NCBI GenBank assembly: GCA_944322815.1
Contig: CALUQB010000006.1
Coordinates: forward strand, 26,394-90,393
DNA length: 64,000 bases
DNA from: an uncultured Bacteroidales bacterium
Lineage (GTDB): Bacteria; Bacteroidota; Bacteroidia; Bacteroidales; UBA932
Direction of reading: 5' to 3'
The translations under genes and the position numbers were made by a program. A model generated the notes under the pieces. The model ran no database searches and was not told where the DNA came from. It saw only the letters and a list, made by a program, of their open reading frames with translations. Every line of letters starts with the position of its first letter. Positions within the stretch are counted from its first letter, which is position 1. Below are positions 54,138 through 62,700 of this stretch, piece by piece.

Positions 54138-56036
54138 ATGAAAAGGTTTTCTTTGACGATTCTTTTAGCTTTCGCAGTCCTCTCAGGTGCGGGACTGCAA
54201 GCATATGCCCAGAACTATCGTCCGCAGTGCGATGATTCCGGAAAATTCGGCTTCAAGGCAGGAAGCATCTGGGTGATAGAGCCGAAATTCGATGAAGCCC
54301 CGTATGGGTTCTCGGAAAATCTGGCTCCGGTCAAGCTCATGGGAAAATGGGGCTATATCTCCACAGACGGAAGTACGGTCATTCCGTTCCGGTTCGAGGC
54401 TGCCGGCCCGTTCAGCGAGGGGCTGGCCTCAGTCCGGCTCAACGGGAAATACGGGTTCATCGATGCTTCCGGCCAGTCTGTCATTCCCTACAGGTTCGAA
54501 GAACCCGGACTCTTTAATGAAGGACTGTCTCCGGCCTTTATGAACGGGAAATGGGGCTATATCGACAGGACCGGCAAATCTGCCATTCCATACAAATACG
54601 ATAGAGCCCTTGGTTTCAATTACGGGATCGCGGAAGTCGTTCTTGACGGAACCCCGGGCTATATCGACAAGACAGGCAGGTGGTATGAAAGTGCCGCGGA
54701 AGTATCGGGCAGTTTCTCCGGTTTTGCCAGGCTGTATGTGGAGCCGAAAGTGAATCTCTGGCAGAAAAAGGGCAAGTATGAGAAAACTGTCCATTGGCAG
54801 CAGAGGGTAAACGAAAATTCCAGACAGAAACTTATAGATTCTCTCGTGCTGGAAGCCAGGGAAGAATATATCGCTGCCCAGTCGAAGGAAATCAGGACGG
54901 AGCAGGTACTCGGAGACTACGATGCTGACGGAGAAATCTTTATGGTGCACGACTCCAGATTCGGTATCCTGCTCCTGCCGGTACCTATCCGCGAAGCCGA
55001 AGCTTTCGAAAAAAGTTTCAGCCAGTGTCTCAGGACGCCGGAATACTTTATCCAGGACGATGGTCTCGCACTGGCGGCAGAAACCTGGACCACTCCTTCC
55101 GGGAAAAGTTACAGCTATAGCAATGACAGGTCTCTCGAATTTGCACTGGCGGATATCAAGTACAACTTCGACCCTATCGAGCTTGAATTCGAGGAAGGTG
55201 CAGCGGCCACCGGTACGCAGCAGATCAGCCGTAAAAGCATATCCATCGGAAAATCAGATGTGGATATCAACATCCCTCAAGGCAGAGCCCGCAACGAGAA
55301 GACTTTCGCAGTCGTCATCGCCAATGAGGATTATCAGCGCGAATCTCCGGTACAGTTCGCTCTGAATGACGGAAGTACGTTCGCCGAGTATTGCCACAAG
55401 ACATTGGGAATACCTCAGGAGAATATCCATCTTGTGAAAAACGCCACTCTGAACAATATCCTGGCGGAAGTGGACTGGATCACCAAAGTGGCTGATGCAT
55501 ATAACGGGGAGGCCAGCCTGATATTCTACTATGCAGGCCATGGTATTCCTGACGAGAAGACTGGTACATCTTATCTGCTTCCGGTAGACGGATACGGATC
55601 GAATACCGCTACTGGATACAAGCTCAGTTCCCTGTACGGACAGTTGGCTTCCTGCAAGGCGGCTTCATCCGTGGTTTTTCTGGATGCGTGCTTCAGCGGA
55701 GTGCAGAGAACGGGTGACATACTCGTGGCTGCCAGAGGAATAGCCATCAAGACGAAGAAGGAAGAGCCGGTAGGAAATATGGTGGTATTTTCAGCCGCAC
55801 AGGGGGATCAGACAGCATATTCCTATGACGAGAAAGGACACGGGATGTTCACTTATTTTCTTCTGAAGAAACTTCAGGAAAGCGGTGGAGATGCTACATT
55901 AGGGGAAATCGCCGGCTTCGTTACCGAAAATGTGAGCAAAAGATCCATTGTGGAGAATTCGAAGTCGCAGGTACCGAGTGTTTCAGCTTCGCATTCGCTG
56001 TCATCTTCATGGAAGACGCTTAAACTGACGGAATAG
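54138..56036 (+). CDS. Exported WG-repeat caspase-family peptidase (C14)
   Basis: From ATG 54138 the protein has 632 residues. A signal peptide (about 1-24) is followed by four WG repeats (about 30-170), for example PVKLMGKWGYISTDGSTVIP and NGKYGFIDASGQSVIPYRF. A helical linker precedes the C-terminal caspase domain (about 385-600). The dyad is present: His468 in YYAGHG and Cys518 in VVFLDACFSG. It starts AVVIANEDYQ, as usual for caspase-like p20 folds. The enzyme should be a cysteine peptidase outside the cytoplasm, probably periplasmic. It closes the five-gene cluster and is followed by a terminator. Substrates are unknown. Confidence 0.88.
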   Translation: MKRFSLTILLAFAVLSGAGLQAYAQNYRPQCDDSGKFGFKAGSIWVIEPKFDEAPYGFSENLAPVKLMGKWGYISTDGSTVIPFRFEAAGPFSEGLASVRLNGKYGFIDASGQSVIPYRFEEPGLFNEGLSPAFMNGKWGYIDRTGKSAIPYKYDRALGFNYGIAEVVLDGTPGYIDKTGRWYESAAEVSGSFSGFARLYVEPKVNLWQKKGKYEKTVHWQQRVNENSRQKLIDSLVLEAREEYIAAQSKEIRTEQVLGDYDADGEIFMVHDSRFGILLLPVPIREAEAFEKSFSQCLRTPEYFIQDDGLALAAETWTTPSGKSYSYSNDRSLEFALADIKYNFDPIELEFEEGAAATGTQQISRKSISIGKSDVDINIPQGRARNEKTFAVVIANEDYQRESPVQFALNDGSTFAEYCHKTLGIPQENIHLVKNATLNNILAEVDWITKVADAYNGEASLIFYYAGHGIPDEKTGTSYLLPVDGYGSNTATGYKLSSLYGQLASCKAASSVVFLDACFSGVQRTGDILVAARGIAIKTKKEEPVGNMVVFSAAQGDQTAYSYDEKGHGMFTYFLLKKLQESGGDATLGEIAGFVTENVSKRSIVENSKSQVPSVSASHSLSSSWKTLKLTE

Positions 56037-56053
56037 ATACGAAAATCGGGAGT

Positions 56054-56090
56054 GGGTGGGCGCGGTCATTTCGTGACTTTCGACCCACCC
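56054..56090. terminator. Convergent terminator hairpin
   Basis: GGGTGGG (56054-56060) pairs with CCCACCC (56084-56090), with GTCA/TGAC inside. It separates the caspase gene from the converging AEC transporter gene. Confidence 0.6.
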
Positions 56091-56109
56091 GTTCTGACCG
56101 TATTTGCGC

Positions 56110-57021
56110 TCAGAGAATCTGGGTGATCAACGGTATGCTGAGTATGGAGAGGAGGGTTGAAATCAGGATTCCCTGGACCATGACGGTCTCGTCCTTTCCG
56201 TACTGGAGACAGAACATTGCACCGTAGGTGCCCACAGGCATGGCTGCGAGTACGGTGTTGATGCCGAGGATGTCACCGCTGAAGCCGATGAGACGAGTCA
56301 GGTAGAAGATGACGACAGGCAGGACAAGCAGTCTGAGAACGGATATTCCCCAAACCAGTTTCCCGGAGAATATCCGCCTGAGGTCCATCTGTGCCATGGA
56401 TGTACCTATGATCAGAAGGGCGGCAGGTACGGTGATGTTTCCGAGCAGGGTTACCGGAGTGGTTATCAGGTCCGGCAGTCCTTTGATGTCGAAAACGACT
56501 ATCATTGTCGATAGATAGCATGCTATCATGGCCGGGCTTATGAGCACTTTCCAGTCCAGTTTCAGGCCTCCCGGGCCTCCCTGGATCATCTTGCGTCCGA
56601 GAGAGAATGCCAGGAGCGTGAACGGAATGTTCAGCAGACTCGCGTAGAAGATGGCGTATTTGCCGAAGATGGAGGCGACTATCGGGTAGCCGATGAAACC
56701 GACGTTTCCGAAAGTCAGCATGAATCCGTAGATTCCCTGCATGTCCTTGTTTTTCGTGATGATTCTGGAGAGAAGCATCGCTACCGCTACGAAAAATGCA
56801 TAGGTGATGCAGCCTATGGCCAGGACGGGAATGATAAGTCCCTTGTCCGGGGAGATGTCTCCCATGACGGAAGAGACTATCAGGCAGGGGCTGCTGATGT
56901 TTATTACGAAAACTGACAGCTGTTGTGAAAACCTGCCGTCTATTATCTTGAGCTTCGCTGCACCGTATCCCACGAGTATCAGTATGAACAGGGCAGCCAT
57001 CTGTGAAATTATCGTCAACAT
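56110..57021 (-). CDS. AEC-family (auxin efflux carrier-like) transporter
   Basis: From Met 57021 the protein has 303 residues, the usual length for the family. About ten hydrophobic segments are visible, for example LTIISQMAALFILILVGYG, MLTFGNVGFIGYPIVASIFG and NITVPAALLIIGTSMAQMDL, the last two being typical AEC blocks. AEC transporters carry small carboxylates or similar anions across the inner membrane by an unclear mechanism. The substrate here cannot be told. It stands alone on the minus strand, and an earlier Met at 57045 would add only eight non-family residues. Confidence 0.88.
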   Translation of the reverse strand: MLTIISQMAALFILILVGYGAAKLKIIDGRFSQQLSVFVINISSPCLIVSSVMGDISPDKGLIIPVLAIGCITYAFFVAVAMLLSRIITKNKDMQGIYGFMLTFGNVGFIGYPIVASIFGKYAIFYASLLNIPFTLLAFSLGRKMIQGGPGGLKLDWKVLISPAMIACYLSTMIVVFDIKGLPDLITTPVTLLGNITVPAALLIIGTSMAQMDLRRIFSGKLVWGISVLRLLVLPVVIFYLTRLIGFSGDILGINTVLAAMPVGTYGAMFCLQYGKDETVMVQGILISTLLSILSIPLITQIL

Positions 57022-57137
57022 GGCTTTTTGAATTTCGGGGCGCAAAAATAGCGCTTTCTTGCGGAATACGAAATTTTTCCGGAAAAATTTGTATCACACG
57101 GACCTGACAGGGCGATTATTTCGTAGATTCAACACCG

Positions 57138-57181
57138 AAGTGCAACAGTCAGTAGCCCGTGGGCCACTGACTGTTGCACTT
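57138..57181. repeat. 44-bp near-perfect palindrome
   Basis: AAGTGCAACAGTCAGT (57138-57153) is exactly complementary to 57166-57181, and the middle adds GCCC/GGGC pairs. It lies upstream of the AEC gene at the boundary to the decayed mobile-element region. It could be a terminator from the plus side, a REP-type element or an end of a lost element. Confidence 0.75.
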
Positions 57182-57247
57182 CCCGGCCGGGAGCCATAGG
57201 GGGGGCTACCCCGTGGCAATGATGCAACACAAGTCCGTCAATCCTGA

Positions 57248-57460
57248 GGAAGCGAGAAGACTGCCGATTATTTCAAGATGACCTATAGCAACATAGTTGA
57301 TGGCGCGATAGAGTACATTCAGCACAAGACAAAAGAGGATAGGCCGGTAACGGTCTGTGTTCCGTTGAATGATACTGCGCTTGCTTTGATAGAAAAATAC
57401 AGGGATCCGGATAGGCATTTGTACTTAGCTGGAAAATATCAATTTTTTATATGTAATTGA
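57248..57460 (+). pseudogene. Tyrosine integrase fragment
   Basis: The open stretch ends MTYSNIVDGAIEYIQHKTKE, then PVTVCVPLNDTALALIEKYR. The block KTKE...VPLNDTALALIEKY resembles the beta-strand and helix just before the catalytic HxxR of tyrosine integrases (usual form KTGxxxxVPLxxxAxxIL). The catalytic Arg, His and Tyr motifs are absent, and the piece is about 70 residues of the usual 400. I read it as a remnant of a conjugative or mobilisable element. Confidence 0.5.
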
Positions 57461-57493
57461 TAATTAAAGGGTTTTTACTTAATTGGGAAAATG
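57458..57493 (+). repeat. 36-bp direct repeat, left copy
   Basis: The segment ending GTTTTTACTTAATTGGGAAA matches 58356-58391 at 31 of 36 positions. The two copies bracket the AlbA/RecG-like pseudogene and each lies just before a coding start. Confidence 0.7.
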
Positions 57494-57506
57494 ACATGAC
57501 AAAATT

Positions 57507-58317
57507 ATGGATAAAAAAGGCAGTGGAATATTTGAAGCAGTCACTGTCTCCAATCCCTCACGAGTTGAACCTCAAACATCAGAAGAAATATTGCGCTGGA
57601 TGGAAGAAGAAAAAATGAGTGCTTATAATCTGAATCAATTCGATGACCTTTCCCGTAAAAGTGTTCGCGTTATCAAATATAAGGGGGGGGGTACTAAAAG
57701 AGAGACGGAAAAGGAACAGATTGATGTAAAAGGTTATGCAATTGGTTATGAGGGCCTTATTAATTATATCAACGCATTGTTGCCAAGTAGTGAAATTATC
57801 AAGAATGCTCTTAGAAGTGAAACTACCATATACCCAGAGATTGCATTAAGAGAGTTGATAGCCAATGCATTGATTCATCAGGATTTTACTGTCAGAGGTG
57901 CTGGCCCTATGATAGAGATATTTGATGATCGGATAGAGATTTCCAATCCTGGAAAACTTTTGCCGTCTAAAAGGATTGAACGATTGATCCGAACAACACC
58001 GGAATCCAGGAATGAGATTTTAGCTTCAGCTTTTCGAAGATATGGAATTTGTGAAGAACGAGGCTCTGGATTTGAAAAGGCAGTTTCGGCAATAGAATTG
58101 TATGGATTGCCTCCATTAAAATTTGAAGAGTTGGAAAATTCCTTTCGAGTGACAATGTATAGTCCTAAGCCATTTGCAAAATTAACCCTTCAAGAAAGAG
58201 TGGAAGCATGTTATCAGCACAGTATAAAAAGAAGCTTTAGCGCAGCACGTGATTAAGCCAAAAGACCCTAATAATATATCAATGAAATTTGCAGAATACA
58301 TTCCTTTTTGGGGATAG
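57507..58317 (+). pseudogene. AlbA_2/RecG-like ATP-binding protein, truncated with C-terminal deletion
   Basis: The main frame (250 residues, to 58256) carries the second half of an AlbA_2-type regulator: FDDLSRKSVRVIKYKG, then an HATPase_c_4 region with ALRELIANALIHQDFTV, IEIFDDRIEISNPGKLLPSKR and RRYGICEERGSGFEKAV. The N-terminal AlbA_2 DNA-binding domain is mostly missing. After ERVEACYQHS the family normally continues for about 80 residues, but here the frame shifts and another frame gives IKPKDPNNISMKFAEYIPFW, the usual end, up to 58317. So the C-terminal winged-helix is deleted. The gene is AT-rich and flanked by 36-bp direct repeats. Confidence 0.75.
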
Positions 58318-58355
58318 CTTACTTAATTTATTAGATATAAATGTACCTAATCTGC

Positions 58356-58391
58356 TGATAATCAAATAGTTTTTACTTAATTAGAAAAATG
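58356..58391 (+). repeat. 36-bp direct repeat, right copy
   Basis: Ends GTTTTTACTTAATTAGAAAA. It matches 57458-57493 at 31 of 36 positions and lies 13 bp before the relaxase fragment. The repeats may have arisen by duplication, or be the edges of a small cassette. Confidence 0.7.
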
Positions 58392-58403
58392 CAACAATAA
58401 TAA

Positions 58404-58877
58404 ATGGCTCCCCGAAACAACCATGGTTACATCATTTCGCGCCATCACGACAAACCGCACCCAGATGTGCATATCGTTTACAACCGGGTAAATAACGACG
58501 GCAACGCCATTTCCGGAGACCAGAACTTCAGAAAGTCGGCTCGGATAACGCAGGAACTTACCCGGGAATACGGCCTTGCTTTCGGCAAGGGAAAGAAGAG
58601 GGTTAACCGTGACAGGCAGAAAGGCAAGGATGTCATAAAATACAGAATCTATGATACCGTCAAGGGCGGTCTTGATGTATGTATTGATTGGAAGGAACTG
58701 AAGGACGGCTTGATGGCAGAAGGAATTTCCGTCGATTTTACATACAGGACTGACAGAGTCCAACCGCATATCGCCCCTGTGTCCGGCGGAGGTGGAGGCA
58801 GTGATAATGACCGGGGATGGAGGGACGAAGATGAAGAGAAAGACAGGTCGTATGTTCCATACCGGAGTAGACGATAA
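58404..58877 (+). pseudogene. Relaxase/mobilisation nuclease fragment
   Basis: The 157-residue open frame contains HHDKPHPDVHIVYNRVNNDG, the HUH-type histidine region of MobA/VirD2-like relaxases of Bacteroidales mobilisable elements. Next comes RITQELTREYGLAFGKGKK and then DWKELKDGLMAEGISVDFTY. The expected N-terminal part with the catalytic Tyr is missing, the middle histidine is replaced by Asp (HPDVH for HPHVH), and the C-terminal domain is replaced by a Gly- and Arg-rich tail. It cannot nick DNA as it stands. It marks this region as the remains of an integrated mobilisable element. Confidence 0.7.
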
Positions 58878-58932
58878 GGCTTTTCAGAAAATTCATTAAC
58901 TTTAGCATTGTTAATAGAGCAATTCATCTGCC

Positions 58933-59859
58933 ATGTCAAAACAAGGTTATATTCAGCGGTATCTGTTGATTATCCGGTTGATACGGAACAATAGGTATAT
59001 TTCACTGCCGGAACTCATCCGCAAAGTCGAGGACGGTCTGGCATATTATGAAGATACGGAAGATGTCGGCATTTCCAGAAGGACGGTACTGCGTGACCTG
59101 AAGGAAATCCGCTCGGGATTGGGCATCAGCATTGAATACTCCAGGGCTGAAAACGGCTACTATATACCGGATGATGAGGACCAGATATCCGACATCGAAA
59201 GGATACTGGAACAATATGACCTTATGACATCTCTCCAAGCTCGGGAAGAATTGTCTACGATTGTGTTCCCGGAAAGGAGGAAACCTCGGGGGACAGAATT
59301 CCTGACGCCGCTGATCCATGCCATCAAACGTAGCCTGATAGTGGAATTCACGTATGTGAAATTCAACAATTCGATTTCGCATACCCGCAGTGTCATGCCG
59401 TATGCCTTGAAAGAAGGACGCGGAAGATGGTATCTGCTCGCAATAGAAATAGGGGAAAATGTCCGCCATGCCGGCGAAATCAAGAGCTGGGGACTTGACC
59501 GTATCCGGGATCTGACTGTTACCGTGAACAGGTTTACGAGAAATCCTGCGGTAGATCCTGAAAAGGAGTTCAAGGATGTCGTAGGGGTTTATTCCAATAA
59601 TGATCTTCCTGTCGAAGAAGTCATCCTGTCGTTCTCCCCGAAAGGAGGTCGGTACAATGAGGCATTCCCGCTCCACGAGTCGCAGGAAACATTGGTCGAC
59701 GATGGCAATGAATTCCGTATCCGCCTGAATGTCAAGATAACATACGATTTCAAGCAGGAACTCCTGTCCCAAAGCGACGACCTTGTCGTCATCGCCCCCG
59801 AACACCTCCGCAAAGAACTCTGCAAAGTCTACAAGAAGGCTTTGGAGAGGATGGAATAA
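58933..59859 (+). CDS. WYL-domain transcriptional regulator
   Basis: The 308-residue protein has an N-terminal winged helix-turn-helix (RNNRYISLPELIRKVED, then SRRTVLRDLKEIRSGLG) and a WYL domain at about 125-290, with VMPYALKEGRGRWYLLAIEIG containing the W-Y-L triad. The C-terminal extension LRKELCKVYKKALERM is usual for this group. WYL proteins sense nucleic acid or nucleotides and often control defence genes, for example in CBASS and BREX loci. It looks intact, unlike its upstream neighbours, and is followed after 52 nt by an AT-rich gene of unknown function. Confidence 0.9.
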   Translation: MSKQGYIQRYLLIIRLIRNNRYISLPELIRKVEDGLAYYEDTEDVGISRRTVLRDLKEIRSGLGISIEYSRAENGYYIPDDEDQISDIERILEQYDLMTSLQAREELSTIVFPERRKPRGTEFLTPLIHAIKRSLIVEFTYVKFNNSISHTRSVMPYALKEGRGRWYLLAIEIGENVRHAGEIKSWGLDRIRDLTVTVNRFTRNPAVDPEKEFKDVVGVYSNNDLPVEEVILSFSPKGGRYNEAFPLHESQETLVDDGNEFRIRLNVKITYDFKQELLSQSDDLVVIAPEHLRKELCKVYKKALERME

Positions 59860-59911
59860 TGTATGAGTGTCATAGAGTGACGCTTATAGAAGGAGTTTCT
59901 TCTAAAAATTT

Positions 59912-60613
59912 ATGACTTATATGGAAGATTATAAAGAATTGTTTGACGAGATTATTTCGCTTGCATGGAGGAATTTTATCAGAAAATTCCGTCGAGGAGA
60001 AATCATGGCTTCAGAAAAAAGCTTGAGTGAAGTTATGTTTCAATTCTGTTTTGCTAATGAAATTCAGTCTACTGGCAGAGAATATGTCGGTTCAGACAAA
60101 GTCTTAGAGGTAAATCTTGAAACCAAGTGGAGTAATCCAAAAGCTGACACAGTACAGCCTAAACTTATTGACATAACTTGTCATATTATAGATGATGGAG
60201 AAGAAAAGTATGCCTGTGCGATAGAATTGAAATTCAAACGTAAAAGGGATGCTAAAGGAACATTTGGGAAAGACAGGATGTTTAAGTTTTACAAAGATAT
60301 TGAATATCTTGAGCAGGAAATATCTGTTACAGAAAAAGATAAGCCTAAGCCATCTTATTCTGAAGGCAGATTTTATTGTATAACCGATAATGCCGGGTAT
60401 TTTGAGAAAACTTGTCAGGATGATAATGCTGATAATAATATAGAATTCGGCCTGAAAAATAATGCTTCTACAACTTCGGAAAAGATTCATGTAAAGTCAC
60501 TAGGAGATGTAAAATTGGAACAATCGTATTTTGTTCAATGGGAATCCCATAATATCCCTCGAAATGATCATATCCAGAAATGGTATTTCTTGGAAATTAA
60601 AGTAACAAGATAA
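59912..60613 (+). CDS. Unknown protein with a possible PD-(D/E)XK nuclease core
   Basis: The 233-residue AT-rich product is not a family I recognise. Around residues 87-116 the pattern LIDITCHIIDDGEEKYACAI followed by ELKFKRKR resembles the D...ExK metal site of PD-(D/E)XK nucleases, with Asp in a beta strand and Glu-Leu-Lys in the next. The N-terminal half has helices (YKELFDEIISLAWRNFIRKF) and the C-terminus ends in HIQKWYFLEIKVTR. It lies directly after the WYL regulator and could be its target. The nuclease idea is a motif-level guess and would need a structure prediction. Confidence 0.55.
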   Translation: MTYMEDYKELFDEIISLAWRNFIRKFRRGEIMASEKSLSEVMFQFCFANEIQSTGREYVGSDKVLEVNLETKWSNPKADTVQPKLIDITCHIIDDGEEKYACAIELKFKRKRDAKGTFGKDRMFKFYKDIEYLEQEISVTEKDKPKPSYSEGRFYCITDNAGYFEKTCQDDNADNNIEFGLKNNASTTSEKIHVKSLGDVKLEQSYFVQWESHNIPRNDHIQKWYFLEIKVTR

Positions 60614-60735
60614 TTAGATGAATTATTGAGATTTCTGCCTTTTTGCATCGGCAGTTACCGCATTGAGTGCGGAGAGGCGAGGTGCTTCAGGGCAGAATTA
60701 TTTTTAAAGTGCCGTAGTCTGGCACAATGGTCAAT

Positions 60736-60743
60736 TATTTTTG
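60736..60743 (+). promoter_or_regulatory. -7 box deciding the start of the following gene
   Basis: TATTTTTG matches TAnnTTTG. A TTG codon at 60741 lies inside it and so cannot be the start, which supports the ATG at 60765. No -33 box is apparent. The rest of the gap 60614-60735 shows nothing. Confidence 0.45.
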
Positions 60744-60764
60744 CATTGTAAAAATCGGGATATC

Positions 60765-61640
60765 ATGGAAAATAAAGAAAATAAAATTCCGGCATTTTTC
60801 GCAGAAAACGGAATAACATCCACATCAGCCAATCATCTGTCTAATATCGCAAAGGAAAATTATATGGCGATCGAGAAGCAGATGGCTTCGTTGGAGTTCT
60901 ATCAGACTACTGTAAGTTTCATAGGCTCGACAGAAGAAACCGTACTTTCATACGGCACTTCGCAGGAGATGTTCGCCCATATCACCGACTGGGTCAATGA
61001 GGTGATCGCCTGCAAGAGTCTGATCGCGTATTTGCGTGAGGCGATAAAGGCGAAAGACAGGATGGCCCGGGAACTTGATGATTATGGGGCCGGGGAGATT
61101 TCGGAACTTGCAGAACAGGAACCCGAAAAGGAAGAAAAACTGACATTTGAGCAAGTTTTGGATACGTTATCTATCAAGGAAAGGAACCGTTATCTGGAAC
61201 TTGAAACGAGATGTGCTGTCATAGGAAAGTTCATACATCCGGACGGGGAGTATTCGGATGCGAGAAAAGCATTTATGGACAAGAAGTTGTCTCCGAAACA
61301 GGTCAAGGAGAACGGGAAGGATACATTGATATATTCATATTACCCTAATGTCGGGGAACAGGAAATCGATGCATTGTTTTTCTCATTGCAGTCAGAGCAC
61401 CGCAAGGCACAGGCGGAACTCAATGGAATAAAGAACGAGATTAACAGGCGTATTGATGAGGATTGGAGACACAAGAATGACACTTGGTCGATCGAACATG
61501 AAAAATGGGCAAATAGCATGGTCGCCCTGAAAGAAAGGATAATGCGGGAAAAGGAAGTCCGCTCCAAAGAGATTGAAAATCTCAAGATTGCCATTCCGGA
61601 CTCGTTAAGACCGATATACGATAAGATAAAGAAATTGTAA
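60765..61640 (+). CDS. Coiled-coil protein of unknown function
   Basis: The product has 291 residues from ATG 60765. It is strongly charged and helical. Notable stretches are FAENGITSTSANHLSNIAKE at the start, a Glu-rich segment (ELAEQEPEKEEKLTFEQVLD) near the middle, and a C-terminal coiled coil with RIDEDWRHKNDTWSIEHEKW. No membrane helix or signal is seen, so it should be cytoplasmic. I recognise no family. It lies in a run of intact genes within the decayed mobile-element region, and its reading frame and codon use look like a working gene. Confidence 0.7.
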   Translation: MENKENKIPAFFAENGITSTSANHLSNIAKENYMAIEKQMASLEFYQTTVSFIGSTEETVLSYGTSQEMFAHITDWVNEVIACKSLIAYLREAIKAKDRMARELDDYGAGEISELAEQEPEKEEKLTFEQVLDTLSIKERNRYLELETRCAVIGKFIHPDGEYSDARKAFMDKKLSPKQVKENGKDTLIYSYYPNVGEQEIDALFFSLQSEHRKAQAELNGIKNEINRRIDEDWRHKNDTWSIEHEKWANSMVALKERIMREKEVRSKEIENLKIAIPDSLRPIYDKIKKL

Positions 61641-61906
61641 CAAATAAGGCAGGACTGAGTGCATGCACGAAACCTGTCTGAATGGATATGCCTGGCAGTC
61701 TGAATATGGCGAATCATAACAGAGTGATTTTCATCTCTTTCGTTCGCCATTGGCGAATGACATATTTTGGCTGTTCCGCTCGATTTTCATGAAATTTCTT
61801 TGTTTTTGCCATCGTTTTTGATGCGGAACAGGTTCTCGATATGGATGTTGATTTTGTGCTGTCCGGTATATCCAGTTTGTTTTTTAAGTATATTGCGGTT
61901 AAAATT
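61641..61906. other. 266-bp intergenic region
   Basis: It contains ATTCGCCA/TGGCGAAT-type symmetry near 61725-61760 and GTTCCGC/GCGGAAC arms at about 61773 and 61830. I see no gene and no clear promoter box. Confidence 0.35.
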
Positions 61907-62389
61907 ATGACGATAGAAGAAACATTACAGATTGCGCTTGATGCGCACAAGGGGCAAAAGGATTTGGACGGAAAGCCTGCTATCCTGCACCCTGTTGCGG
62001 TCGGTCTTATGGGCAGTAATGATGCTGAAATCAAAACAGGTTTCCTGCACGATGTGATAGAGGACTCGGATTTGACTATTGATGATTTGCGTAGCAAAGG
62101 TGTGGACGAGGACGTGCTTGCCGCCTTGGAGCTTCTGACCCATGATAAGGAAACGGACTACTTCGAGTATGTGTACAGTATCGCCTATTCCGGCAACTAT
62201 ACTGCCATACATACGAAAATCAACGATTTGAAGCACAATTTAGACCGTGGCAGGAAGTCTTACAAGAGAGCAAAGGAGCTGAACGATACGGAAAAGGCGG
62301 AACACCTTGCCAAAATCAACGAGAAGCACCAAAAGGCATTGAATATTTTCGGGTATATGCCGCCGTATGACGATTCCACGCAGGACTGA
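61907..62389 (+). CDS. Small HD-domain hydrolase, SpoT/MESH1-like
   Basis: From ATG 61907 the protein has 160 residues. It matches the HD hydrolase half of RelA/SpoT proteins: TLQIALDAHKGQKDLDGKPAI, then LHPVAVG, GFLHDVIEDSD (the HD pair) and HTKINDLKHNLDRGR (the later Asp and Asn). It has no synthetase domain. Such small alarmone hydrolases may cleave (p)ppGpp or other nucleotides, and the substrate is not shown by the sequence. An in-frame Met at 61841 would add 22 residues without family support. The gene is isolated, with 266 bp upstream and a peptide deformylase scrap downstream. Confidence 0.85.
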   Translation: MTIEETLQIALDAHKGQKDLDGKPAILHPVAVGLMGSNDAEIKTGFLHDVIEDSDLTIDDLRSKGVDEDVLAALELLTHDKETDYFEYVYSIAYSGNYTAIHTKINDLKHNLDRGRKSYKRAKELNDTEKAEHLAKINEKHQKALNIFGYMPPYDDSTQD

Positions 62390-62430
62390 GTCGGAATAGC
62401 AGGACCGTAGTAGGCTTGAAAAGACGGGGG

Positions 62431-62505
62431 GGCGCCGTCCAGAGATTCATCTTCCAGCACGAGACCGACCACCTCGCCGACATCCTCTTCACCGACAGAA
62501 TGTGA
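62431..62505 (+). pseudogene. Peptide deformylase C-terminal fragment
   Basis: Positions 62452-62502 read FQHETDHLADILFTDRM before a stop. This is the HExxH zinc motif and following helix of peptide deformylase (usual form QHExDHLxGxLFxDR). Only about 25 residues remain, so the gene was cut off. A GLKR scrap upstream (about 62414) is in another frame. The rest of the 336-bp gap has two related GGAAT palindromes and a promoter. Confidence 0.6.
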
Positions 62506-62668
62506 TTCTGGAATCAATTCCAATTTTGCAGAAAACGTTTTGAAGGTCATTTTGACAAAATTCCTGCATGCAGAATACGGCGTAGTGGGAGGTGGTCTTG
62601 TTTCCATTTGCGATGCCGAAGTGCCTGGGGCTCCGTCTTGATGTTAAATCAATTTATTTGTCTGATTC

Positions 62669-62700
62669 CTTGTCCGGGATTCATATTTTATGTAATTTTG
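62669..62700 (+). promoter_or_regulatory. Promoter of the ATPase gene
   Basis: CTTG (62669-62672) and TAATTTTG (62693-62700) are 20 bp apart, a good Bacteroidota -33/-7 pair. GGAAT/ATTCC (62700-62704, 62708-62712) overlaps the start region. A second GGAATCAATTCC lies near 62509-62520. Confidence 0.55.

Noticed and set aside
60741-60764. TTG start for the coiled-coil gene
   Set aside because: The TTG lies inside the -7 promoter box, so translation from it is not possible from that promoter. The ATG at 60765 is preferred.
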